From assembly GCA_019119355.1 (NCBI GenBank), contig DWXE01000001.1, forward strand, positions 1 to 64,000: 64,000 nucleotides of DNA, written 5' to 3'. The notes below the pieces were generated by a model. That model searched no databases, had not been told where the DNA came from, and saw only the letters and a list, made by a program, of their open reading frames with translations. The position numbers and the translations under genes are program-made. The stretch comes from Candidatus Eisenbergiella merdigallinarum. Its GTDB lineage: Bacteria; Bacillota; Clostridia; Lachnospirales; Lachnospiraceae. Of the stretch, positions 1 through 7,014 are shown piece after piece (position 1 is the first letter of the stretch; each line of letters opens with the position of its first letter).

Positions 1-192
1 AGGAAAGGGAAAGGAGGACCCCGGAATATGTGCGAAGTATTGGACAGAGTGGAAGAAAAGGGGCGTCAGGAAGAAAAGCGGAGAACGGCGGCGAGCCTGC
101 ATAGCATGGGAATGACGGAGGAATTTATCGCAAAAGCAGTAGGGGTCAGCGTTGATCTGGTGAAAAAATGGCTGGATCCCGCGACTGCATAA
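1..192 (+). CDS. C-terminal fragment of Rpn-type (PD-(D/E)XK) nuclease/putative transposase
   Basis: The open frame enters from the left edge and ends with TAA at 190-192, so only the last 63 residues are visible. The sequence has a charged helix (EEKGRQEEKRRTAASLHSMG) followed by a small helix-turn-helix-like tail (MTEEFIAKAVGVSVDLVKKW). From memory this is the usual end of Rpn family recombination-promoting nuclease/putative transposase proteins in Lachnospiraceae. The catalytic domain lies outside the window, so activity cannot be judged. The gene is separated from the glycan operon by about 480 bases and is probably unrelated to it. Confidence 0.6.
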   Translation, partial: RKGKGGPRNMCEVLDRVEEKGRQEEKRRTAASLHSMGMTEEFIAKAVGVSVDLVKKWLDPATA

Positions 193-567
193 CGGAGCAT
201 GGATTCTTCGCCGGCACTGTGAGACGCAGGATTTGTTTGGTGAATATTTATAGCAAGAGCGCAGGAGGGAATCTGTTGAGGGCATCGCAAAATCATCGAA
301 CGGGATGTGAGCGGTGCCCTCGCTCCGTATGGGGCAGCATGGGAAAGGTCTGGAATGGATGTAAATGATAAAAAATGAAATGAAAATGAACAATTTATTG
401 AATATATGGAAAATAATGAGAATTTAGAATGAATAAAATTGAATTCGATAAATTGAAAAAAGCTACAATAAAAGCTTTGAATTGTGAAAAATACACAAAA
501 AATGATGAGCAAAATTATATATATTAACAAAAGAGCAGGGGTGAGTATATGGAACAGAAAAAGAGAA

Positions 568-612
568 TTCAAAAAAATATCAAATATGTTCAAAAAATAT
601 TCAAAAAGATAT
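568..612 (+). repeat. Three TTCAAAAA(A/G)ATAT direct repeats (possible operator)
   Basis: Three near-identical direct repeats lie at 568-580, 589-600 and 600-612 (TTCAAAAAAATAT, TTCAAAAAATAT, TTCAAAAAGATAT). The third abuts the -35 box of the operon promoter. A related sequence is found upstream of the second glycan operon near 44083-44101. A regulator site or an AT-rich UP-like element are both possible. The role is inferred. Confidence 0.35.
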
Positions 613-643
613 TGCCAAATATGAATAAGAGTGATATTATAAT
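612..643 (+). promoter_or_regulatory. Predicted sigma-A promoter of the glycan ABC transporter operon
   Basis: TTGCCA at 612-617 is followed after 17 bases by TATTAT at 635-640. An overlapping perfect TATAAT sits at 638-643 but with a 20-base spacer. The site lies about 35 bases before the binding-protein start and is the only promoter-like sequence found ahead of the long operon. Confidence 0.5.
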
Positions 644-676
644 GACACAAAAACAAATATAGAGGAGGACAAGTAC

Positions 677-2053
677 ATGAAAAAGAAATTGTTGGCAAGC
701 CTTCTGGCTGCGGCAATGGCCGTTACGGCGCTGACCGGCTGTGGCAGCGATGGCGGCGCGACGACCGGGAGCACGGCATCCACCGGCAGCGCTGCGGCAG
801 AAGAGAGCGCTCCTGCCGAGGAAGCGGCTGGCGAAGAGGCTGCGGCGGAAGACAACGGCGAAGCGGTGGAGCTGGAGTTCTGGGCATGGTGGAGCAGCGA
901 TGCGAGAAAGCCTTATATCCAGCAGATGGTGGATGACTTCAACGCATCCCAGAGCAAATACCATGTGAATTATGTTGACATTCCGTTTGGTGATATCTTC
1001 ACGAAGAACATCGCCCAGATCGCGGCTGGAGATCCCTGCGATATCATGGCCAACAGCATGGAGGAAGTGAAGTTCCGCGCTCAGGAAGGCCAGGTTGAGC
1101 CCCTGGATGCGTATCTGACCGACGATGTGGTTGGCGGCTTCTATGAGCAGTATATGGAATCGTGTACCGGCGACGACGGTTCCGTTTACGCGCTGCCGTT
1201 CTCTGTGGATACCCGCGTGATCTACTACAACAAGGACCATTTTGAGGAAGCGGGCATCAACCCTGAAGACATCCAGACCTGGGACGACCTGTGGGAAGCT
1301 GCTCACAAGCTGGATGTACAGGATGGCGATGACTACACCAGAATCGGCTTCCTGCCTGTAGTCGGCAACGGCGGCGTGGATACCTGGCTGATCAATGCCA
1401 ACGGCGGCCCCTGCTGGTTTGATGAAGAGACCACCGAGCCTACGGTGAACTCCGACGTGAACAAGGAAGCGTTCGCATGGGTGAGAAGCTGGATCGACTA
1501 CTACGGCGATTCCACTTATAACGAGATTTCTGCAGCGTTCTCTTCCGGTATGGCGGATCCCTTCGCTTCCGGCGTGATGTCCATGGTGGTACATACTTCT
1601 GCCTATACGGCAGCGCTGGCTCAGACCGCACCTGATCTGAACTACGGCGTCATCCTTCTGCCTGAGTTCAAGGAAGGCAACGGACACACGGCCAACGGCG
1701 GCGGCTTCGTTCTGGAGATCCCCAAAGGCGCGAAGAATCCGGAAGGCGCTTATGAATTCATCAAATACGCCACCAGCTACGAAGTGCAGGATTTCCTTTG
1801 CACGGCGATGGGCGACTTCTCCGGAAGAAATGACTTTACGGATGAGTCCCAGTTCTTCCAGAAGCCCCTGGTAGGCGATATCGCGAAGGCGCTGGAGGAG
1901 ACCTCTACCATCATCGTTCCCAATAGCATCAAGGGATATCAGGATGTGATCAATCCTATCATCGATGAGGGTACGCTGGGTATTGCTCCTACGGATGATG
2001 TTCTGGACAGAGCGCAGCAGGCGTTTTCGGACTTCAAGGCTACTCACGAATAA
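677..2053 (+). CDS. Sugar ABC transporter extracellular solute-binding lipoprotein
   Basis: This 458-residue protein begins with a lipoprotein signal peptide (MKKKLLASLLAAAMAVTALTG, lipobox cysteine at residue 22). A low-complexity Ala/Glu/Gly linker follows, then a family 1 solute-binding domain with the typical opening LEFWAWWSSDARKPYIQQMV. It should be anchored to the outer face of the membrane and deliver oligosaccharides to the two permeases that follow. It is the first gene of the operon, with an excellent AGGAGG site. An energising ATPase is not encoded nearby, so a shared MsmK/UgpC-type ATPase elsewhere is likely, as is common in Clostridia. The ligand cannot be read from sequence; the neighbouring mannosidases suggest a mannose-containing glycan. 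Confidence 0.9.
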   Translation: MKKKLLASLLAAAMAVTALTGCGSDGGATTGSTASTGSAAAEESAPAEEAAGEEAAAEDNGEAVELEFWAWWSSDARKPYIQQMVDDFNASQSKYHVNYVDIPFGDIFTKNIAQIAAGDPCDIMANSMEEVKFRAQEGQVEPLDAYLTDDVVGGFYEQYMESCTGDDGSVYALPFSVDTRVIYYNKDHFEEAGINPEDIQTWDDLWEAAHKLDVQDGDDYTRIGFLPVVGNGGVDTWLINANGGPCWFDEETTEPTVNSDVNKEAFAWVRSWIDYYGDSTYNEISAAFSSGMADPFASGVMSMVVHTSAYTAALAQTAPDLNYGVILLPEFKEGNGHTANGGGFVLEIPKGAKNPEGAYEFIKYATSYEVQDFLCTAMGDFSGRNDFTDESQFFQKPLVGDIAKALEETSTIIVPNSIKGYQDVINPIIDEGTLGIAPTDDVLDRAQQAFSDFKATHE

Positions 2054-2092
2054 GGCAAAAGAGTTCGGCTCGAAACTGTAAATGAATGGAAG

Positions 2093-2125
2093 GAAAGGCT
2101 CTTTATATCAGGTAAAGGGCCTTTC
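2093..2125 (+). promoter_or_regulatory. Intergenic stem-loop between binding protein and permease genes
   Basis: GAAAGGCTCTTTA at 2093-2105 pairs with TAAAGGGCCTTTC at 2113-2125 across a 7-base loop, with one G-U pair. The following bases (TTTAT) are only weakly U-rich. Such hairpins after abundant binding-protein genes commonly protect the upstream mRNA or attenuate transcription, so the binding protein is made in excess over the permeases. That role is inferred here. Confidence 0.55.
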
Positions 2126-2151
2126 TTTATAAGAGAAAGAAGGGACAGGTT

Positions 2152-3066
2152 ATGTTTGGAAAGCTTCTGGACTTGCTGGGAGTGAAGACCAGAAAGGGGA
2201 GGGAAAATGCCTACGGCTATATTTTCATCCTGCCCTGGCTGATCGGATTCCTGGGTCTGACGGCCGGGCCGATGATCTTTTCACTGGTCACCAGCTTTGC
2301 GGATTACAATATGCTGAAGATCGATTTTATCGGCCTGGGCAATTATGAAAGGATGTTCTTTAAGGATCAGCTCTTTTTCAAAGCGCTGGGCAACACTCTG
2401 TTCTATGCTGTATTGAACATTCCTCTGGTGACGGCGGGCGGCGTCATCGTGGCGGTGATCTTAAACAAGTCCGTGTTCGGGCTGAGGACCTTCCGCACCA
2501 TCTACTATTTGCCCTCCATCATGGTGGGCGTTGGGACCTACTTCTTGTGGATGCTGATGCTGGATCCTTCTACGGGGATTATCAATGCCGCGCTGGATCT
2601 GATCGGCATCGACGGGCCGGCCTGGCTGTCGGACCCCAACTGGACAAAACCCGCCATCATCGTGATGCATCTCTGGGGGCTGGGAGGACAGATGCTTCTG
2701 TACCTGGCCAGGCTGCAGAGCATTCCGCAGGATTATTACGAGGCGGCCAGCCTGGACGGGGCCAGCGCATGGCAGAAATTCCGCAAGATCACGGTGCCCC
2801 TGCTTTCCCCCATCATTTTCTACAACCTGACCATCGGCATCATCGGCGCGTTTCAGGTCTTCCAGGAAGGCTACATCTTCTCCGGAGACGGTACCGGAAA
2901 GCCCGCGGGTTCCCTGCTGTTCTACAACCTGCACGTCTGGAACCAGGCGTTTAAGAACTTCGATACCGGATATGCCAACGCCCTTTGCTGGTTCCTGTTT
3001 GCGGTGGTTATGCTGCTGACGGTGATCAACAACAGGGTTTCCAAAAAGTGGGTTCACTACGATTGA
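2152..3066 (+). CDS. Carbohydrate ABC transporter permease (MalF-type)
   Basis: This is a 304-residue membrane protein with about six hydrophobic segments, of typical length for a family 1 sugar ABC permease. The EAA loop that contacts the ATPase is visible as YYEAASLDGASAWQKF (Glu197), followed by the usual ITVPLLSP. It follows the binding-protein gene after a hairpin and precedes the second permease by 18 bases, so the two should form the heterodimeric channel. Sugar specificity cannot be assigned from the sequence. Confidence 0.93.
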   Translation: MFGKLLDLLGVKTRKGRENAYGYIFILPWLIGFLGLTAGPMIFSLVTSFADYNMLKIDFIGLGNYERMFFKDQLFFKALGNTLFYAVLNIPLVTAGGVIVAVILNKSVFGLRTFRTIYYLPSIMVGVGTYFLWMLMLDPSTGIINAALDLIGIDGPAWLSDPNWTKPAIIVMHLWGLGGQMLLYLARLQSIPQDYYEAASLDGASAWQKFRKITVPLLSPIIFYNLTIGIIGAFQVFQEGYIFSGDGTGKPAGSLLFYNLHVWNQAFKNFDTGYANALCWFLFAVVMLLTVINNRVSKKWVHYD

Positions 3067-3084
3067 TCGAGGAGGACGAAGACA

Positions 3085-3921
3085 ATGACAAAATCACAGA
3101 AAGAAAGAATTTCCAACATCATCCTGTTCGTCGTCCTGACCCTGGGTGCGATCCTGATCCTTTTCCCTATCGCGTGGATGATCTGCACGGCGTTGAAATC
3201 CGCGCCGGAAATCGCCATGTACCCGCCCAAGTTGCTGCCGGAGAAGCCCATGTTTGAAAACTTCATCATCGCGTGGCAGAAGGCTCCCTTTACCAAATAT
3301 ACGATCAATACGCTGATTATCGTATTTTTCACCATCATCGGCAACGTATTCGTCAATTCCTTCGTATCCTATGGATTCGCGAAGGTGGATTTCGCCGGGA
3401 AGAACATTCTGTTCACCTGCATTCTGGCGACCATGATGATCCCCGGTTTCATCACCCTGGTGCCCACCTATGTCATTTTCTCCAAGCTGCACTGGGTGAA
3501 TACGTACCTGCCTCTGATCGTGCCGGCGTTTTTCGGCAACGCGTTCCATATTTTCATGATGAGGCAGTTCTATATGACCATTCCCATCGAGCTGACCGAG
3601 GCGGCCAGAATCGACGGGGCCGGACACTTTTATATCTGGGGCAAGCTGATGATGCCCCTGGTAAAACCCGTGATGGCCACCATCGCCCTGATCGCATTTA
3701 AGGGAGCGTGGTCCGATTTCCAGGGCCCCCTGCTCTACTTAAGCGACCGGAATATGTACACCCTGCAGCTGGGCCTTCAGGTCTTCAAGGGCCAGGGCTT
3801 TACGGAGTGGAATTATCTGATGGCGGTGTCCTTCCTGTCCATGATCCCGATCCTGATCCTGTTCTTCTGCTTCCAGAACTACTTCATCGAAGGCATGAAC
3901 GTGGGCGGAGCGGTGAAATAA
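3085..3921 (+). CDS. Carbohydrate ABC transporter permease (MalG-type)
   Basis: The 278-residue protein has six predicted membrane segments and the second-permease EAA loop (ELTEAARIDGAGHFYIWGKL, then PLVKPV). It ends with EGMNVGGAVK, a usual tail of MalG-like permeases. GAGGAGG lies just ahead of the ATG. It pairs with the preceding permease to import the ligand of the lipoprotein; no ATPase of this importer is present in the window. Confidence 0.93.
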   Translation: MTKSQKERISNIILFVVLTLGAILILFPIAWMICTALKSAPEIAMYPPKLLPEKPMFENFIIAWQKAPFTKYTINTLIIVFFTIIGNVFVNSFVSYGFAKVDFAGKNILFTCILATMMIPGFITLVPTYVIFSKLHWVNTYLPLIVPAFFGNAFHIFMMRQFYMTIPIELTEAARIDGAGHFYIWGKLMMPLVKPVMATIALIAFKGAWSDFQGPLLYLSDRNMYTLQLGLQVFKGQGFTEWNYLMAVSFLSMIPILILFFCFQNYFIEGMNVGGAVK

Positions 3922-3931
3922 GGAGGAGAAG

Positions 3932-4591
3932 ATGAAAAAAATCGGCATCATTCATACCACTTCGGCCACCATCGCCAGCTTAAACCAGCTGGTGAAGGAA
4001 AAGATCCCGGGAACGGAAGTCGTCAATTTTCTGGACGACTCCATCCTCGGGGATATGAGGAACGGACATGATGTGGAATTTGTCCGGGAACGCTGGATTT
4101 CCTACGCCCGCACGCTGGAAAAGCTGGGCGTGGACGCGGTGCTGTCGGCCTGTTCTACGGTGGGCGAATTCGCGGAGGAAGCGAATGAAATGCTGGAAAT
4201 CCCGGTCTACCGGATCGACGAGGCCATGTGCGAAAAGGCGGTAGATCAGGGAACCGTGATCAGCGTCTTCGCCACCCTGCAGTCCACGCTGACCCCGACG
4301 GTCAACCTGGTGGAACGCAAGGCGAAAGAGGCGGGAAAGACCGTGAAGATCAACACCGTTTTGGTGGAGGGCGCTTACAGCGCTCTGATGGACGGACAAA
4401 AACAGCTCCACGACGAAAAAATTGCACAGGCGGTGAACCGGTATCTGGACAGCTCGGATGTGATCGTCCTGGCGCAGGCTTCCATGGCTTCTGCGGTGCA
4501 GGCGGACGGAGAAGCGGCGAAAAAGGTGCTGACCAGCCCGGCGCTGGGAATCGATAAGCTGGCCGAAGATCTGGAAGCGGCGGCGGAGTGA
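3932..4591 (+). CDS. Asp/Glu/hydantoin racemase-like protein lacking the second catalytic Cys
   Basis: This is a 219-residue cytosolic protein. MKKIGIIHTTSATI and LSACSTVGEF (Cys74) match the fold and first active-site loop of the Asp/Glu/hydantoin racemase superfamily. The second half-site, where racemases have a second Cys in a CT-like motif, reads VIVLAQASMAS, with Ala in its place. One-cysteine members of this superfamily include decarboxylases and isomerases rather than two-base racemases, so amino-acid racemisation is unlikely. The gene starts 10 bases after the permease and precedes a sugar kinase, which suggests it acts on a sugar or sugar-acid intermediate. The exact reaction is unknown. 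Confidence 0.65.
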   Translation: MKKIGIIHTTSATIASLNQLVKEKIPGTEVVNFLDDSILGDMRNGHDVEFVRERWISYARTLEKLGVDAVLSACSTVGEFAEEANEMLEIPVYRIDEAMCEKAVDQGTVISVFATLQSTLTPTVNLVERKAKEAGKTVKINTVLVEGAYSALMDGQKQLHDEKIAQAVNRYLDSSDVIVLAQASMASAVQADGEAAKKVLTSPALGIDKLAEDLEAAAE

Positions 4592-4619
4592 AAACAAAGG
4601 CGCTTCGGATGGAGGAAAG

Positions 4620-6092
4620 ATGAGAGCGATCATCGGAATCGACGTGGGGACGACCCATATCAAGTCCCTGCTCTTCGATGAGCAGGGACGGGCAGTCCGT
4701 CAGGAAAAACAGAGCACGCCCCTTTCTCACGACGGGACGGGGAGCGTTTATCGCCCGGAACAGATCTGGGGAATCGTGGAATCACAGCTGGAAAGCCTGC
4801 TGAAAACCGATGCGCAGGTGATGGGCATCAGCATTACGGGGATGGCGGAAGCGGGATTGATCGTCAACCGGAAAACGGGACGGGAAGCGTCCGCGATCCT
4901 GCCCTGGTTCGATGGAAGGACCCGCGCGCTTTCGCGGGAACTGGACCCGGAGCGGGAAAAGGATCTGTTTCGCATCACCGGACTGCGCAACAGTTTTAAA
5001 TACGGCATTTACAAATTTTTATGGCTGCTGTCCGAAACGGGAGCGAACAAAGAGGAGGCGGTCTGGCTGTCCATGTGCGATTTCATCGCCTGGAAGCTGA
5101 CCGGACGTTTTGTGACGGAACCGGGATTTGCGGCCAGAACCTATGTTTACGACATTCGAAACGGCCGATGGGATGAAAACCGGATTCGGGAATACGGGCT
5201 GGAGCCGGAAAATTTTCCGGAAGTGATCCCTTCGGGATCCGTGGCGGGAGAATGGCGGTCTTCGGACGGAAGGCTGATTCCGGTAGCCATTGCGGGGCAC
5301 GACCATATCTGCGCGGCATTCGGCCTGCTCTACTGCGATAAGGACGGGATCTGCGACAGTGCGGGGACTTCGGAAACTTACGTGGGCAGGCTGAACGAAA
5401 ACGCTTCGTTTTCCATGGAGACGGGGATGCTCTACGGCCCCTTTGTGGACGGGGGATATTTCTTTATGGCGAATGTCCCTTCCTCGGGGCATTCCGTGGA
5501 GTGGTTCCGGACCCGCCTGCAGATGACGGAGCTCTCCTATGAGACCATGAACCGGGAGCTGGAAGCCCTTCCGAAAGGGCCCACGGGAATTCTGTATTAT
5601 CCCTATCTGACCGGAATGGGGAGCCCTTGGTACGAACCGTCCATGAGGGGAACGATTTTCGGAATCCGGGAGGAGACGGACGGCCTGACGATGCTGAAGG
5701 GGATTATGGAAGGGATTCAATATCAGTCCGCCTGGCTTCTGGATATTTTGAGAAAAGAGCACGGCGTTGAAGCGACGAAGGTTTTCTGCGCGGGCGGTTC
5801 GGTGAACAACCGGGCGCTCATGCAGTTGAAAGCGGATATTCTGGACAGGACGGTGGTCGCGCCTGCGATGCCGGAAGCGACGCTTCTGGGCGCCGTAGCC
5901 CTGTTTTTACAAAAAAACATCGACCCGGAGACGGCCGGACAGTTTGTCCGGGCGGCTTTCACGGAGAGAGAGGTTTATATACCCGATGAAGAAAGAAGCG
6001 GCAGCTATCGAAAGATCTGGAAAGAACGATATCTGCCGATGACTGACATATTGGCAAACTTTTATCATGATGGAGGGAATGAAAATGGCTAA
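4620..6092 (+). CDS. FGGY-family carbohydrate kinase
   Basis: The protein has 490 residues, the standard FGGY length. The N-terminal phosphate-1 motif is IIGIDVGTTHIKSLLFD, the catalytic Asp is in AGHDHICAAFG (about Asp228), and the C-terminal nucleotide-binding motif is VFCAGGSVNNRALMQLKAD. It should phosphorylate a free sugar or polyol with ATP in the cytosol. It sits between the racemase-like gene and a class II aldolase whose start overlaps its end by 8 bases. This suggests a linear kinase-then-aldolase route. Substrate class (xylulose, gluconate, tagatose or other) is not recognisable. Confidence 0.88.
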   Translation: MRAIIGIDVGTTHIKSLLFDEQGRAVRQEKQSTPLSHDGTGSVYRPEQIWGIVESQLESLLKTDAQVMGISITGMAEAGLIVNRKTGREASAILPWFDGRTRALSRELDPEREKDLFRITGLRNSFKYGIYKFLWLLSETGANKEEAVWLSMCDFIAWKLTGRFVTEPGFAARTYVYDIRNGRWDENRIREYGLEPENFPEVIPSGSVAGEWRSSDGRLIPVAIAGHDHICAAFGLLYCDKDGICDSAGTSETYVGRLNENASFSMETGMLYGPFVDGGYFFMANVPSSGHSVEWFRTRLQMTELSYETMNRELEALPKGPTGILYYPYLTGMGSPWYEPSMRGTIFGIREETDGLTMLKGIMEGIQYQSAWLLDILRKEHGVEATKVFCAGGSVNNRALMQLKADILDRTVVAPAMPEATLLGAVALFLQKNIDPETAGQFVRAAFTEREVYIPDEERSGSYRKIWKERYLPMTDILANFYHDGGNENG

Positions 6093-6975
6093 CGTACAGA
6101 ATCTGACGAAACTTCTGGAGGATGCGACGAAAAACCGCTATGCGGTGGGATCCTTTTCCGCGCGGTATACGAAACTGATCAGACCCATTATCAAAGCGGC
6201 GATCAATACGAATTCGCCGGCGATCGTGCAGCTGTCCGAGAAGGAAGTGATCCGCCACAAAGTGGGCGTGAAGGAATTTGCGGATGAGTTTTACCGCGTG
6301 GTGGAGGAACTGGATCCGAAGGTTCCCCTGGCGCTGCATCTGGATCATACGAAGACTCTGGACGTGATCCGGGAGGCCATGGACGCGGGCTTCACCTCCG
6401 TCATGATCGACGCTTCCGAGATGGACTATGCGGACAATGTGGCCGTGACGAAGGAAGTGGTGGCCATGGCGCACCCCAGGAACATCACGGTGGAAGCGGA
6501 ACTGGGAAAGATCGGCACCACGGATTTCGTGGAGACCGATCACGATGAAGAACTGTACACGGATCCCCAGGAAGCGAAATCCTTCTGCGAAGAGACGAAG
6601 GTGGACTGCCTGGCGGTTTCCGTGGGAACGGCCCACGGCGTTTATACGGTGAGACAGCCCAAAGTAGATTATGCCCGCCTGGAAGAGATCAACGGCCTGA
6701 CGGATACTCCCCTGGTGCTTCACGGAGGCTCCGGCGTTCCCAGCGAGATGGTGACGAAGGCGGCGCAGATGCCTTCCGGCGGCGTGAGCAAGGTCAATAT
6801 CGCCACGGATCTGGAGCTGGCCATGCTGGCGGTGGTGGGAAAAGAAGGCCATCTGACCGAAGCGGAGCTGAACTCCTACTCGGACGAGATGATCGAAAAA
6901 TCTCAGGAAGCGGTACAGCTTCTGGTGGAGGATAAGATTAAAAATTACCTGGGCAGCGAAAACAAGGCGTGGTAA
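6085..6975 (+). CDS. Class II fructose-bisphosphate/tagatose-bisphosphate-type aldolase
   Basis: The product is 296 residues. The start at 6085 (MANVQN) is chosen because GGAGGG ends seven bases upstream; it overlaps the kinase gene by 8 bases. Zinc-aldolase residues are visible: LHLDHTK (Asp87 catalytic, His88 zinc), the EAELGKIG loop, GTAHG (His184), LHGGSG (His213) and the phosphate-binding NIATD. The enzyme should split a phosphorylated ketose into dihydroxyacetone phosphate and an aldehyde. Its relation to GatY/FbaA is family-level only; the operon context (mono-phosphorylating kinase just upstream) suggests a ketose-1-phosphate or sugar-acid phosphate substrate. Confidence 0.85.
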   Translation: MANVQNLTKLLEDATKNRYAVGSFSARYTKLIRPIIKAAINTNSPAIVQLSEKEVIRHKVGVKEFADEFYRVVEELDPKVPLALHLDHTKTLDVIREAMDAGFTSVMIDASEMDYADNVAVTKEVVAMAHPRNITVEAELGKIGTTDFVETDHDEELYTDPQEAKSFCEETKVDCLAVSVGTAHGVYTVRQPKVDYARLEEINGLTDTPLVLHGGSGVPSEMVTKAAQMPSGGVSKVNIATDLELAMLAVVGKEGHLTEAELNSYSDEMIEKSQEAVQLLVEDKIKNYLGSENKAW

Positions 6976-7014
6976 ATTCGATTCGAAAAGACAGCAAAAG
7001 GAGCATCATCAAAC

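Larger units (their letters stand above)
193..676. other. AT-rich intergenic leader of the first glycan operon
   Basis: No convincing gene is seen in these 484 bases. The first 170 bases are moderately GC-rich and may be remnant DNA behind the Rpn-type gene. From about 360 on, the composition becomes very AT-rich, unlike the flanking genes. This part holds the direct repeats, the promoter and the ribosome binding site of the binding-protein gene (AGGAGG at 663-668, eight bases before the start). Confidence 0.6.

Noticed and set aside
590-2047. Long open frame on the minus strand across the binding-protein gene (485 codons)
   Set aside because: It is antisense to a clear lipoprotein with signal peptide and ribosome binding site. 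Its sequence shows no family motif and is rich in Arg/His, as expected from the complement of a GC-rich gene.
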